Assembly: GCF_035046485.1 (NCBI RefSeq)
Contig: NC_085138.1
Location: 93,351,766-93,415,765, forward strand
Direction of reading: 5' to 3'
Length of the DNA: 64,000 nt
DNA from: Aedes albopictus
Taxonomy: Eukaryota; Arthropoda; Insecta; Diptera; Culicidae
Position 1 is the stretch's first letter. Every line of letters begins with the position of its first letter. This document shows, piece after piece, positions 33,150-44,016 of the stretch. A model generated the notes under the pieces. It saw only the letters and a program-made list of their open reading frames with translations. It searched no databases and was not told the DNA's origin. The position numbers were made by a program, and so were the translations under genes.

Positions 33150-34136
33150 CTCTCAGACTTCGACAGTTCCTCTGTGGATTTTGATCTGTCCATGAAGGAT
33201 GAGATCACCGGAATACCAGAATCTTTTCGTTCCGTGTGTATTCCACAAATTTTTGCAAGTAAGTTCGGGCATGTTAGCGGGGACAGACAGTTCTTCACAG
33301 ATGGTTCGAAAACCGATGATTCGACTGGTTTCGGTGTCTACAACGAATTTCATAGCGCCACCTTCATGCTTCAAAAGCCATGCTCGGTATACATTGCTGA
33401 GCTAGCGGCTATATACTACACCTTAGAGTACATTCGCACTCTCCCACCTGAGCACTACTTCATTTTTACCGACAGTCTAAGTTCTCTGGAGGCTGTTCGG
33501 TCAATGAAACTGATGAAGCACTCAGCGTACTTCCTGAATGGAATTCGCCAAGTCTTGAGTGCTTTGTCCAAACGCTCATACACCATCACCATAGCTTGGG
33601 TCCCTTCACATTGCTCAATTCCGGGTAATGAGAAAGCGGACTCTCTGGCTAAGGTGGGCGCTAGCGAAGGCGATATTTACGAGCGTCAAATTGCCTTCGA
33701 CGAATTTTTTGCATTAGCCCGTCAGGAGACCTTGATCAGCTGGCAACACAAATGGAGAGATGGAGAGATGGGTAGATGGTTGCACTCCATCATTCCGCAG
33801 GTATCGAAGAAGCCATGGTTCAAAGGGTTGGATTTAGGCCGCGATTTCATTCGTGTAATGTGTCGGCTGATGTCCAACCACTATTTGTTAAACGCACATA
33901 CCTTCCGTATTGGGCTCTCGGAAAGCAATCTCTGTGTCTGCGGCGTGGCTTACCAGGATATCGAACATGTCGTGTGGGGATGCGATGAGCATCGTGAAGT
34001 CAGATCTGAGCTGTATGAAACTCTCCGGGTCCGAGGAAAACAACAGAAACCCGTTAGAGAAGTGTTGGCAGGCCTTGATTTGGAGTACATGGATCTTATT
34101 TACCAGTTTTTGAAACGTGTTGATGTCAGAATTTGA
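33150..34136 (+). pseudogene. LINE ORF2 C-terminus: RNase H domain and CCHC motif
   Basis: The open frame runs from the truncation point (LSDFDSSSVDF) to the stop at 34136, about 328 codons without interruption. The RNase H domain starts at RQFFTDGSKTDDSTGFGVY (first catalytic Asp), has ELAAIYYTLEYI (Glu), FIFTDSLSSLEAV (second Asp) and IAWVPSHCSIPGNEKADSLA (His and last Asp), so all catalytic residues are present. A Cys-rich segment CVCGVAYQDIEHVVWGC follows. This domain removes RNA from RNA-DNA hybrids during reverse transcription. Endonuclease and RT are missing through 5' truncation, so it is not functional alone. Confidence 0.85.
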
Positions 34137-34480
34137 TCTCGTACGTTCCTTGTTTTCGTTGTCCGAAATTTGGTTTTGTTGTTCGCTCCCTGTCTTTCGT
34201 TGCCCCCCTTTCCGTTTGTCCTCTTCTTGTCGTTGTCTTCCGATAAAGCCCTTTCTGTTTAATCCCGTTACAGATCAGGACAGTCGGTCCCATCAAGGTT
34301 TTTAGTATAAGATAGCAAGTAATTTAGTATAAGTCCCTTAATTCCCTCCTTTCCAACTTTATATATTTGTTATCCCTAACCTCGAAACAGCCGCGAGTAC
34401 TTCGGCTCCCAAAACTAACCTAGTATTAAGTCAGTATAAATTTAAAAAACAACATGTAAAATCAACATAAAAAAAAAATG
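34137..34480 (+). other. 3' UTR of the LINE up to the BEL insertion
   Basis: Non-coding sequence after the ORF2 stop. It continues on the other side of the BEL element at 41424 and ends in poly-A at 41495. The last five bases here, AAATG, form the left copy of the BEL target duplication. Confidence 0.7.
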
Positions 34481-35016
34481 TGTTCGTGCATCCACACGGA
34501 GAAACGAAAGTACCCGAAATGCACGAATGAGAAAGAAATCGATTATCGCGCCATCTACACGTGAGCAGATGAAACACGGGACCAATTCAACCCACCGTTC
34601 GTCGACACCGATAATGGCCCAAAAAAGGAGAAAAGGAGAAATAGCATGGCTGCACACCTTCTTCCGGGCACCTTGCTATTTAAGGGAAATCGGTGACATG
34701 TGTCATCCTCTTTTTTGCTGCAAGATTCATCCAGACGTCATCGAGTGTCAACAAACTGAAGAAATTAATAGTGAATTTGCATGAAGTTAAATTTAAGTTG
34801 AAATAAATTAAGTTAGTAGTGAGAAATTAAATCGTCTAAATAAAAGTTAACGCGTGTGATTACTTACCTGTGGAGCGTACCTATTGTGCTGGAAGAAGAA
34901 CCTGGAAAGAAGAAAAGTTAGTGGTGATACTTACCGTTGAAACTTACCGCTGAAGATCCTGGAACCGCCTCGACTGGCCATCTCTCTCGTCCCGCTGCTC
35001 GCTGCGCTACTTGACA
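34481..35016 (+). repeat. 5' LTR of the BEL element
   Basis: Begins TGTTCGTGCATCCACACGG and ends CTACTTGACA. It holds a TATTTAAG box (about 34677), an ATTCAT/TCATCC region for initiation and AATAAA-type signals near 34801-34845. U3, R and U5 boundaries cannot be fixed by sequence alone. Confidence 0.95.
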
Positions 35017-35018
35017 TC

Positions 35019-35035
35019 TGGTCCTTCGAGCCGGA
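35019..35035 (+). promoter_or_regulatory. Primer binding site (tRNA-Tyr type)
   Basis: TGGTCCTTCGAGCCGGA, two bases after the 5' LTR, is complementary to the 3' end of insect tRNA-Tyr (TCCGGCTCGAAGGA plus CCA). It primes minus-strand DNA synthesis. Confidence 0.85.
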
Positions 35036-35305
35036 TTACGTCGAAACTCCGTAAGTCCGGCAGTCCTGTGGCCACGAGTCGCCATCATCCGCTATAGTAC
35101 CATCTGGAAGGTTCTAGAACGATCGACAACCGCCGCCATAGTTTCTTCGAGAATCGTCCGCCGTGCGACGACGACCCAGCTGTAATTGAATTTTCAAGGC
35201 AATCACATTGCCTCTAGCAGGTAATTAGTACTCCAAACTCCCTATTTCCCCACTCGTGTGTGCTACGCTTGTCCATTCGTTCCCAGAATCTCGTCAGTTG
35301 CTGTG

Positions 35306-38300
35306 ATGTCCACCGAACGCCGTATCAAGACGCTCAAGATGCGGCTTAAGAGCTTGACAGCTTCTTTGAGCCTCATCATGACCTTCGTCGACGAATTCGA
35401 TGAAGAGACGCAATCCGATGAGATACCCGTGCGCTTGGAGAGTCTCAACAGGCTGTGGATGGACTACGGCATCGCACAGAGTGAACTTGAGTCGCTCGAT
35501 GAAAACTCCCTGGATGCCCACATTAAAGAGCGGACGACGCTGGAATCGTCCTACTATCGGATAAAGGGCTTCCTACTAGCCCACAATAAAGCTCCGTTAA
35601 ACCAATCCGCTACGTCTCCCACTCATTCAGAGGCGCATTTCCCTATGTCCGCTTCGCATGTGCGATTGCCGGACGTCAAACTTCCGTTATTCGATGGAAA
35701 ATTGGAAAATTGGCTGGTGTTCCACGATTTGTACATCTCGTTAGTTCATTCTTCCACCAGTCTCTCCAATATTCAAAAATTTTATTATTTGCGGTCGTCA
35801 CTATCCCATTCGGCACTTCAACTCATCCAGTCGATTCCGCTGAGCGCCGATAACTACTCCGTGGCTTGGAACCTGCTACTAAAGCATTTCCAGAATCCAG
35901 CAAGACTCAAGCAGACCTATGTTGATGCACTCTTCGACTTTTCGGCACTAAAACGTGAATCGGCTACAGAACTTCACAATTTGGTGGAGCGTTTCGAGGC
36001 TAATGTGAAGATTCTACACAAACTTGGGGAGCGAACAGAACACTGGGACATCTTGCTAGTTCGCATGCTCAGCACCCGGCTCGATTCAACAACCCGTAGG
36101 GACTGGGAGGAACACTCAACGTCGCAGCAGACCGTCAAATTCAAGGATTTAACAGAATTCATCCAGCGGCGCGTCACCGTGCTTCAGTCCATGCAAGTAA
36201 AGGTCGTCGATACTCCGTCCTCTACCCCTATAAAAAGACCAGCCCAGCGTTCGGTTTCGAGTCACGGAGCCAGTCAGGTTAATCTGCGAAAGTGTCTTGC
36301 CTGTTCAGAACATCATCCTCTGTATTTGTGTGGAACCTTTTCGAAGCTGTCACTCGAGGACAAGGAAAAGGAGGTCCGTAGACATCAGCTGTGTAGGAAC
36401 TGCTTGAGAAAGGGCCATCAGTCAAGGGATTGTTCTTCATCAACGAACTGCCGCAAGTGTCGGGGCCGGCATCACACCTTACTGTGTTCGAACAACTCAA
36501 CCAACCAGCCTACTTCGAAACCAGCGGATCACCAGCATCCTAAAACCACCGAATCATCTCCAAGCCTTGAATCCCCGATTAACTCTGCCTCTGCAACAGT
36601 TGAGTCCATCAGTTGTTCTTCCGCCAGCCATCAACAAAAACTCGTCCTTCTAGCTACAGCCATGATTATCCTCGTTGACGACAGCGGCGCTGAGCACGTT
36701 GGGCGCGCCCTGCTTGACTCGGGAAGTGAGTGTTGCTTTGTAACTGAACGCTTTGCACAGCGCATGAAGGTCCAGCGGAAGAAAATCTATCTGCCAATCA
36801 GCGGAATCGGCCAATCGTCAACGCAAGCCAAACAGAAGTTTTCGTCCACCATCCGTTCACGTGTCGGCGACTACACCACCACTGTTGAAATGCTAGTTCT
36901 TCCCAGAGTCACTGTCGACCTACCTACCACGTCAATCGATACTTCGACGTGGGAATTTCCATCCGGTATTAACTTGGCTGATCCGTCGTTCGATAAAACC
37001 ACCCCGGTTGACATCATTCTGGGCGCAGAAATCTTTTTTGAATTGTTCCGTGTCCCGGGTCGAATCCGCCTCGGCGAGCATCTTCCAGTTCTGGTAAACT
37101 CGGTTTTTGGTTGGGTCGTGTCAGGGAAGTCCACGGTTAGCGCATCCAGTCCGCCAGTTGTCGCCAACATTGCCACCGTCGCTGACATCCATCAGCTTAT
37201 GGAAAAGTTCTGGAAAATCGAGGAAGATGACTCATACAAACCGTATTCCGTAGAAGAACAAGCCTGTGAAGAACATTTCTGTCGAACCGTAACTCGTACC
37301 TCTGAGGGAAGGTACATAGTTCGATTGCCGTTCAAGGAAGGCATCCTTGACCAACTAAGTGACAATCGCCGAACTGCTGTTCGGCGGTTCCATCTTCTAC
37401 AAACTCGTCTGGTCCGTAATCCCGATCTTCACCACCAATACAAGGCGTTCATCGACGAGTACAACGATCTTGGACACATGCAACGCATACACGAATACGA
37501 AGAACCGACCACCAAGCGGTTTTATCTTCCGCATCACGCTGTGCTTCGCGAGGAGAGCTCCACTACGAAGCTAAGAGTTGTCTTCGACGCATCGTGTAAG
37601 ACTCCTTCAGGGCCATCCTTAAATGACGCGCTCATGGTGGGACCAACCGTTCAAGAGGACATCCGATCAATCATTATGCGCTCCCGAAAACATCAGGTCA
37701 TGATTGTTGCCGACGTGAAGATGATGTATCGTCAAATACTCGTTGATCCTCGTGACACGTCAGTACAGCTCATTGTGTGGAAGCCATCCCCGGATCAGCC
37801 AATGGAGACCTACGAGTTGAAAACCGTAACTTATGGAACTTCTAGCGCACCGTTCCTTGCCACTAGGGTGCTGATTCAACTGGCCGACGACGAAGGTTCC
37901 AACTACCCAGTAGCTGCACCTGTTCTTAAAAAGGATTTTTACGTGGACGATCTGTTTTCTGGCGGAAAAAACACAGCTGAAGCAATAGTCCTCCGCAACC
38001 AGCTAGAAGCACTCCTGGCAAAGGGCGGATTTCAACTACGCAAATGGGCATCGAACGACGAAGCCGCACTCGACGGAATTCCCTCTGAAAACCGAGCTCT
38101 AAAGAACTCTGTGGAGCTGGATCGTGATCAGGTCATAAAAACGCTCGGACTCTATTGGGAACCAGCTACGGATTGCCTTCGTTACAAAATAGAAGTTCCT
38201 CCTAATCCACCACATCAGCCACTCACAAAAAGGCGCGCTCTCTCTCTTATCGCTCGTCTCTACGACCCACTTGGCTTAGTGGGACCAGTGGTGACAACAG

Positions 38301-40576
38301 CCAAGGTGTTCATGCAGAAGTTGTGGACGTTGAAGGACGAAGAAGGGACAACATGGACCTGGGATCGAGAACTACCGAAAGAGTATCAGGATCAATGGGC
38401 CGACTACCAATCAGGACTACCCAATCTCAATAATCTACGCATCAACCGTTGCATTCTTCTGCCAGAAGCGGAAACCATTCAAATCCACATCTTTGCCGAC
38501 GCTTCACAGTTAGCTTACGGAACCTGCGCCTACATCCGATCAACCAACGCTGCTGGAGTGGTAAAGGTGTCCCTGTTATCCGCCAAATCTCGAGTAGCCC
38601 CCCTTAAACAACTTAGCATTCCACGACTCGAGCTATGTGGCGCATTATTGGCTGCTGAACTATACGAAAAGGTCAAATCATCTCTCCAACTTGATGCCAA
38701 ATGCTACTTCTGGCTCGACAGCACCGTAGCACTTTGCTGGATCAACGCATCGCCTTCTGCATGGGGCACCTTTGTGGCAAATCGCACGTCGAAAATCCAA
38801 CTTGCCACTCCGAACTGCTCCTGGCATCACATCTCCGGTACCGAGAACCCTGCCGACTGCTTGTCCCGTGGATTGACAGCCGGAACCATCATCGACTTCG
38901 ACCTGTGGTGGCATGGGCCGCAGTGGTTAAAACAACATCAGTGTCATTGGCCGATTAGTCACCCAGCATCCGAACAACCGTTGGAGGCAATGGAAGAAGC
39001 ACGTCGGTTAGCAGCAGCGGCACCGTCATCTCCAGCCGATCCATCGTTCGTGGAGGAAGTCGTTGGCAAATTTTCAGATTATTCCCGTCTCATTCGAGTA
39101 ATCGCTTATTGCCATCGATTCCTCCGTAATTGCCGAAATACTACCCGTCAACAAACCTCGCTTCTCAACATTGATGAGCTGATGGAATCTGAAAATAGCA
39201 TCATTCGTTTAGTTCAACAACAAGCATTCAGCCAAGAATGGAAGCAGCTGTGGAACAATCTGCCGGTTTCGCCGAAGTCCCGGCTGAAATGGTTTCACCC
39301 GTTTGTTTCTTCAGAGCAACTAATTCGAATCGGAGGCAGACTGGGAAACGCCGTCCAACCATATGATACCAAGCACCAAATACTTCTACCACGATCGCAT
39401 CCACTCTCGCTCCTCCTAATCCGCAACTACCACGAACGTCATCTTCATGCAGCTCCTCAACTTCTCCTAAGCATACTGCGGCAGCGGTACTGGGTCATAG
39501 GGGCCAGAAGTCTGGCCAAAAGTGTGGTCCACAACTGCATCGTCTGTTTTAAAGCCCGTCCAAAGCGCCTGGAGCAATTCATGGCGGAACTACCAGCACC
39601 ACGGATAACAGCGAGTCGCCCCTTCTCTGTGACAGGAGTAGACTATTGGGGACCGATTCGTCTCAAACCAACACACCGCCGGGCAGCACCAGGAAAGGCC
39701 TACGTCGCTGTCTTCATCTGCTTCTGCACCAAAGCGGTGCACTTGGAATTAGTGGCAGACTTGAGCACCGCTAAGTTTATTCAATCCCTTCGCCGCTTCG
39801 TTTCTCGCCGAGGATTATGTGCTGACCTATACAGCGATAATGGGAGGAACTTTGTGGGGGCCGCAAATGAGCTCAAGCAATTGGTAAACAGCAAGGAATA
39901 CCGGAAGGCAGTCGCCCAGGAGTGCAACGCTCATCAAATCCGCTGGCACTTCAATCCGCCTCATGCATCGAACTTCGGTGGCCTCTGGGAGGCCGCTATT
40001 CAATCAGCCCAAAAGCATTTCGTCCGAGTCCTTGGAACCAACACTCTACCATTTGACGATATGGAAACTCTTCTCTGCCAAATTGAAGCCTGTTTAAATT
40101 CGAGACCACTTGTGGCCCTTAGTGACGATCCGACGGACTACGAACCGTTGACACCTGGCCATTTTCTGACCGGATCTGCACTCAAATCAGTCCCCGATGT
40201 GAACTGTACCGAAATTGCATCCAATCGGCTCACCAAGTGGCATCATGTACAAAAACTGTTTCAGCAACTATGGAAACGGTGGCATTTGGAGTATCTTTCC
40301 ACCTTGCAACCACGATCCAAATGGCTTTCTCCTCCGGTCCAAATTGAAGAAAATCAGCTGGTTCTTCTCTGTGACGAAAATAGCCCACCGATGAAATGGC
40401 CCACAGCACGGATTCATCAAACTCATCCCGGTCCGGATGGCATTGTCAGAGTAGTGACGCTCCAAACACCAACGGGTCGTTTCCTCCGTCCTGTAAACAA
40501 AGTGTGCCTCCTGCCAATCGCATCATCCTTCGACCAACGAACGCAGAAACCGAGCCAAAACCAGGATGCACAATAA
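35306..40576 (+). CDS. gag-pol: BEL/Pao gag-pol polyprotein
   Basis: A single frame of 1756 codons starting at ATG 35306 (MSTERRIKTLKM); the in-frame GTG at 35258 is not a credible animal start. Order: coiled N-terminus; Gag core (about 119-296, LPDVKLPLFDGKLENW); Cys-rich knuckles (about 329-394, CRNCLRKGHQSRDC); aspartic protease (about 467, LLDSGSECC); reverse transcriptase (about 756-880, VVFDAS, ADVKMMYRQI, YVDDLF); RNase H (about 1062-1180, FADASQLAYG, RLELCGALLAAEL, LDSTVALCW); integrase with HHCC finger (about 1375-1415) and D-D-E at about 1444, 1510 and 1561 (GVDYWG, YSDNGRNFVG, GGLWEAAIQ); and a C-terminal domain usual in Pao elements. YVDD is the Pao variant of the RT active site. 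No env is present. All catalytic residues are intact. Confidence 0.97.
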   Translation: MSTERRIKTLKMRLKSLTASLSLIMTFVDEFDEETQSDEIPVRLESLNRLWMDYGIAQSELESLDENSLDAHIKERTTLESSYYRIKGFLLAHNKAPLNQSATSPTHSEAHFPMSASHVRLPDVKLPLFDGKLENWLVFHDLYISLVHSSTSLSNIQKFYYLRSSLSHSALQLIQSIPLSADNYSVAWNLLLKHFQNPARLKQTYVDALFDFSALKRESATELHNLVERFEANVKILHKLGERTEHWDILLVRMLSTRLDSTTRRDWEEHSTSQQTVKFKDLTEFIQRRVTVLQSMQVKVVDTPSSTPIKRPAQRSVSSHGASQVNLRKCLACSEHHPLYLCGTFSKLSLEDKEKEVRRHQLCRNCLRKGHQSRDCSSSTNCRKCRGRHHTLLCSNNSTNQPTSKPADHQHPKTTESSPSLESPINSASATVESISCSSASHQQKLVLLATAMIILVDDSGAEHVGRALLDSGSECCFVTERFAQRMKVQRKKIYLPISGIGQSSTQAKQKFSSTIRSRVGDYTTTVEMLVLPRVTVDLPTTSIDTSTWEFPSGINLADPSFDKTTPVDIILGAEIFFELFRVPGRIRLGEHLPVLVNSVFGWVVSGKSTVSASSPPVVANIATVADIHQLMEKFWKIEEDDSYKPYSVEEQACEEHFCRTVTRTSEGRYIVRLPFKEGILDQLSDNRRTAVRRFHLLQTRLVRNPDLHHQYKAFIDEYNDLGHMQRIHEYEEPTTKRFYLPHHAVLREESSTTKLRVVFDASCKTPSGPSLNDALMVGPTVQEDIRSIIMRSRKHQVMIVADVKMMYRQILVDPRDTSVQLIVWKPSPDQPMETYELKTVTYGTSSAPFLATRVLIQLADDEGSNYPVAAPVLKKDFYVDDLFSGGKNTAEAIVLRNQLEALLAKGGFQLRKWASNDEAALDGIPSENRALKNSVELDRDQVIKTLGLYWEPATDCLRYKIEVPPNPPHQPLTKRRALSLIARLYDPLGLVGPVVTTAKVFMQKLWTLKDEEGTTWTWDRELPKEYQDQWADYQSGLPNLNNLRINRCILLPEAETIQIHIFADASQLAYGTCAYIRSTNAAGVVKVSLLSAKSRVAPLKQLSIPRLELCGALLAAELYEKVKSSLQLDAKCYFWLDSTVALCWINASPSAWGTFVANRTSKIQLATPNCSWHHISGTENPADCLSRGLTAGTIIDFDLWWHGPQWLKQHQCHWPISHPASEQPLEAMEEARRLAAAAPSSPADPSFVEEVVGKFSDYSRLIRVIAYCHRFLRNCRNTTRQQTSLLNIDELMESENSIIRLVQQQAFSQEWKQLWNNLPVSPKSRLKWFHPFVSSEQLIRIGGRLGNAVQPYDTKHQILLPRSHPLSLLLIRNYHERHLHAAPQLLLSILRQRYWVIGARSLAKSVVHNCIVCFKARPKRLEQFMAELPAPRITASRPFSVTGVDYWGPIRLKPTHRRAAPGKAYVAVFICFCTKAVHLELVADLSTAKFIQSLRRFVSRRGLCADLYSDNGRNFVGAANELKQLVNSKEYRKAVAQECNAHQIRWHFNPPHASNFGGLWEAAIQSAQKHFVRVLGTNTLPFDDMETLLCQIEACLNSRPLVALSDDPTDYEPLTPGHFLTGSALKSVPDVNCTEIASNRLTKWHHVQKLFQQLWKRWHLEYLSTLQPRSKWLSPPVQIEENQLVLLCDENSPPMKWPTARIHQTHPGPDGIVRVVTLQTPTGRFLRPVNKVCLLPIASSFDQRTQKPSQNQDAQ

Positions 40577-40869
40577 CACCATTCCATCTACCTCGAGAAT
40601 TCTCCAACGTTATCAACCGCCTGCGAGTACCTAAAATGAAATAATTCAAGGCCTGTTATAAACAGGAACCAGGTAAGCACCTGTCCTTAGTGTTTAAATT
40701 TAGTTGAACCCGCTACCGGGTCTAATGTTTTGCAGAAATTTGTCGTCCAACCCGTAATGACGTCTACAAATCAAAACAACGAAGTTCATCGATCAAGCAG
40801 AAGGAATGACAGTTCATCGTCGAGAGTCATCGTCATCGTCGTCGAAAGGCTGTCAGAAACAACGTTCCT
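40577..40869 (+). other. BEL 3' non-coding region
   Basis: 293 bases between the polyprotein stop and the purine tract. Overlapping short frames are present but there is no env-like signal peptide or membrane segment. Confidence 0.6.
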
Positions 40870-40882
40870 GAAGGGGCCAGTG
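40870..40882 (+). promoter_or_regulatory. Polypurine tract of the BEL element
   Basis: GAAGGGGCCAGTG directly precedes the 3' LTR and sits where plus-strand synthesis is primed. It is short and impure compared with retroviral tracts. Confidence 0.6.
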
Positions 40883-41418
40883 TGTTCGTGCATCCACACG
40901 GAGAAACGAAAGTACCCGAAATGCACGAATGAGAAAGAAATCGATTATCGCGCCATCTACACGTGAGCAGATGAAACACGGGACCAATTCAACCCACCGT
41001 TCGTCGACACCGATAATGGCCCAAAAAAGGAGAAAAGGAGAAATAGCATGGCTGCACACCTTCTTCCGGGCACCTTGCTATTTAAGGGAAATCGGTGACA
41101 TGTGTCATCCTCTTTTTTGCTGCAAGATTCATCCAGACGTCATCGAGTGTCAACAAACTGAAGAAATTAATAGTGAATTTGCATGAAGTTAAATTTAAGT
41201 TGAAATAAATTAAGTTAGTAGTGAGAAATTAAATCGTCTAAATAAAAGTTAACGCGTGTGATTACTTACCTGTGGAGCGTACCTATTGTGCTGGAAGAAG
41301 AACCTGGAAAGAAGAAAAGTTAGTGGTGATACTTACCGTTGAAACTTACCGCTGAAGATCCTGGAACCGCCTCGACTGGTCATCTCTCTCGTCCCGCTGC
41401 TCGCTGCGCTACTTGACA
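40883..41418 (+). repeat. 3' LTR of the BEL element
   Basis: 536 bp, identical to the 5' LTR except for T at 41380 in place of C at 34978. Confidence 0.95.
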
Positions 41419-41506
41419 AAATGTAAAGATGATTTCGGCTCTGTTATGCCCAAGTGGCGCCCGAGCCTTCCAAATAAACGAATAAGAAAAAAAAAAAAAG
41501 TGTAGT

Positions 41507-42033
41507 GGAACAAAATAGTAAAGATTGAATACTCGTGCCTCAGCAACAGTGAAGCCGGTTACTAAATCTTATCCACGGTAGCAAGCGACGGGGCAATTTT
41601 CGACGGTATCCGGCATTCAGAGCGGAGAAATCCAACACACATTGCGTGAAATGGTGAATTAATGTAGTTTTCTTTCTAAAATCGCCCAGATTCCTTAAAC
41701 AGGATTCATTCCATCGGTCAGGAAAACCGTGATGCAACCAAAAAGTGAAAGAATGAATGCTTGGTGCTCTTTTCGATGAAAATTTACTCATTTCTGGGTT
41801 GATTAATCGTTTGGTGCGTCTGGGTGCGTGTAGGCGGGGCATGCAAACGAAATAAACTGGGAGCCAGCCAAATGGGAGGAGCTTCATCTGCTAATCTAGA
41901 GGTATAAAAGCTGTGCCCTCTGTTTTCTGGGTGGAGGTGGATACAGCTGGCAGCTGCACATCAAGTGCGTTGACTCTCGGCTGTTAGTACACGCAATTTC
42001 ATCCACTGAGCACGGCATCAAGCGGTGGATGAG
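41507..42033. repeat. Histone-like repeat array, continued
   Basis: Resumes the unit interrupted at 33149: GATCGAGAAAAGTGTAGT (33132-33149) joins GGAACAAAATAGTAAAGATT, as in the sister units. Contains a decayed stem-loop near 41690-41706, then an octamer-TATA promoter and body up to the insertion of the 9.2-kb LTR element. Confidence 0.7.
41841..41910 (+). promoter_or_regulatory. Octamer and TATA box of an array unit
   Basis: ATGCAAAC (41841-41848) and TATAAAAG (41903-41910) lie at the spacing seen at 32510-32579. The initiator is lost (CTGTTTTCTGGGTGG in its place). Confidence 0.55.
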
Positions 42034-42038
42034 TTTTA

Positions 42039-42576
42039 TGTAGTGAGCGAAGATTGTATATCAAATTATTTATGTTTATCAGTACAGGGAATACTAAGTT
42101 GTCATATTTAGCATTCTATTCATTTTATGTTTAGTAGATTTAATGATGATAATGAAAAATAACCATTTAAATTATCATCACATCAATAAGTCGATCGCGC
42201 TATTTTGGTCAGTGTGTTGCGTGTCAAATAAACATCGCACAGCTTGCGTGGAAAGCTTTTGGTTTGGGCTTTTGAAGCCAAAGCTTGTCCGTGTCTGTTT
42301 TCGGTTCGAGTGCGCTCGAATGAACCGGGAGAGGGCAGCCGTTGATGATGTGATCGACGCGTGAAATGAATGGGATGAAATGATTGAGAAGTGTGCGAGA
42401 GGGAGATGAATAGATGGCAGTGTGTGGACTCGGCATCATTGATTGCGGGACATAAAGCACTTCAGTTTGTTAACTAAATTTGTGTCGGACGGACGTTTCA
42501 TGCGCAGCGCGCGAGTGGTAGTTTTGACGAGTTCCGCGGTTCGTCGGATTTCACCGCAGAGCGCTAGAATACTACA
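42039..42576 (+). repeat. 5' LTR of the non-coding LTR element
   Basis: 538 bp with TGTAGT/ACTACA inverted ends. It contains ATAAACATCG and similar motifs, but a TATA box is not obvious. Identical to 50691-51228 by direct reading. A 73-codon open frame (42143-42364) recurs in both LTRs and is not considered a gene. Confidence 0.93.
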
Positions 42577-42592
42577 TGGCGCAGCCGGTGGG
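42577..42592 (+). promoter_or_regulatory. Primer binding site (tRNA-Ser-like)
   Basis: TGGCGCAGCCGGTGGG directly abuts the 5' LTR and resembles the tRNA-Ser primer site of 17.6/297-type Gypsy elements (TGGCGCAGTCGGTAG). This suggests that the partner supplying the proteins is a Gypsy-superfamily element. Confidence 0.7.
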
Positions 42593-42774
42593 CTTTGTGT
42601 TTTAAAAGTGTTTGTTTTAAATAATGATTGAGTTAGATTTTGGAAAGATAAGATCCAGTAAATGTGTAGAGTGAATTTGTGGGGAAAAAAATGGCCAACC
42701 AGAAAAAAATACAGGACGCGGGTGCTTGCCAATAGGTGAAAAGGGACAAAAGTGGAAGGAAATTTTTGTTGTGG
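42593..42774 (+). other. Untranslated leader of the non-coding LTR element
   Basis: About 180 bases between the primer site and the first nested insertion. This is where a packaging signal would be expected. No start codon leads into an ORF of note. Confidence 0.4.
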
Positions 42775-42776
42775 TA

Positions 42777-43762
42777 GGGTATATGTACCATTCCTTGGCC
42801 TAATTTGCAAGCCGCATTGACAATTTTGACCATAACTCATGAATTAATAGCACTAGAAATAATATGCTGACCTTATTACACACTCTAGGTAATGCATGTT
42901 TCCCCAATTGGAAGTAAACTAACATAAATATTCAAGAATTTACTTTATTAAGTTGAAAAGACTCGATGCGATGGTACGCAACGTTGGTCTATGGTACAAA
43001 AATTGGCCTTTTAGTGGATACAACGTTGGCCTATTGCTTTCCATGCACTAGAACCACTTATTATCTCATTTTTTTAATATTTCTGCTGAAGTATTATCTC
43101 TGTTTGTTCACCAATCTTACTTGTACATTACATTTTGGAGCCAAATTTTCTAAAAACTGTAAATAAATTACTTAAACTTAAGGTCTTTCTTAATTTATTA
43201 ACGAAAACAACGCAATCCTATTATTGTGTTATATTTTTACAGTCACCGTACACAAAATCTTTTTTCCTGTTCGTTCTTTCTGATTCTTACGCAAGCAATG
43301 TTGTTGACGCCACTTTATCGGTGTTGTTGACGTCACTTTACTGATGGGCCAAGATTTGGGTACATAGTGAAAAAAATGTCCTCAATATTCGGCCCACATT
43401 CAACTTGTAAAATATTTATTATTCGTTGAAAACAAATATACAAGTTCAAAATAGCGTCTTTGACCGTCGCATCAAATGTTCAGTTATTGAAAAGTCAGTT
43501 CGAAATGTTCCAGAATCATGCCATTTATGATCATGTGTATAGACTACCCACTAAGCCGAAGAATCATGGCGTCTACAAAAGCTTAACAAAGTGATATTTT
43601 CATTCATTTTAATGCTCAAAAGTGCTAAAATTGAAACGAAATGTTACAGTTGTTTGCCGCATAGCTTTTCCGATATCCAGTTATGCGTGTTTGTTTGAGT
43701 TTTTGGTTAACGTTGAGATAGGCCGAACGAGGGGGCTATGCCAACGAAGCATCCCGATACCC
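42777..43762. mobile_element. 986-bp TA-flanked element, copy 1
   Basis: Ends GGGTATATGTACC and CCCGATACCC, flanked by TA (42775-42776 and 43763-43764). A second copy of exactly the same length at 51899-52884 matches at roughly 90%. There is no transposase; short frames are not conserved between copies. It is non-autonomous. Confidence 0.8.
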
Positions 43763-44016
43763 TATTTGATGGTGGTGAGGAACGGAGTGACCAGAGCAGG
43801 TAGTTCACTGATTGGTAACGCAGAATGAATTGAAAAAAAAAAAACAAAAATAATGAAATGCTCTGCATGGACATATTTGGATAAACTTGGTAAGTAAAAC
43901 CTTACTTTTCTGCATTTGATTTGAAAGGAAGAGATGATTCGAATCAGAGGTTGTTTAGAGTTTAAGGGCCGATTTCTTCACCTCGGCTTAACTCGTAAGC
44001 CAGGCTTACCCATATA

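Larger units (their letters stand above)
34481..41418 (+). mobile_element. Intact BEL/Pao LTR retrotransposon
   Basis: The 6938-bp element has two 536-bp LTRs differing at one base (34978 C, 41380 T), a 5-bp duplication AAATG (34476-34480 and 41419-41423), a tRNA-Tyr-type primer site, an uninterrupted gag-pol frame and a purine tract before the 3' LTR. One difference in 536 means very recent insertion, and the element may still be active. It lies inside the 3' UTR of an older LINE. Confidence 0.97.
33150..41495 (+). mobile_element. 5'-truncated RNase H-bearing LINE, split by the BEL element
   Basis: The LINE consists of 33150-34480 plus 41419-41495, interrupted by the BEL element at 34481-41418 (5-bp duplication AAATG). 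It begins inside ORF2, ends in a poly-A run after AAATAAACGAATAAG, and is flanked by an 11-bp duplication AAAAGTGTAGT (33139-33149 and 41496-41506). A C-terminal RNase H places it with the I/LOA/Loner-type clades; which one cannot be decided by eye. Confidence 0.85.

Noticed and set aside
35258..35305. Start of the BEL polyprotein at the upstream GTG
   Set aside because: GTG is not a usual animal start; ATG at 35306 gives the natural MSTER N-terminus.
42143..42364. 73-codon frame repeated at 50795-51016 as a conserved gene
   Set aside because: Both copies lie in the two identical LTRs; conservation follows from the LTR identity and there is no coding signal.
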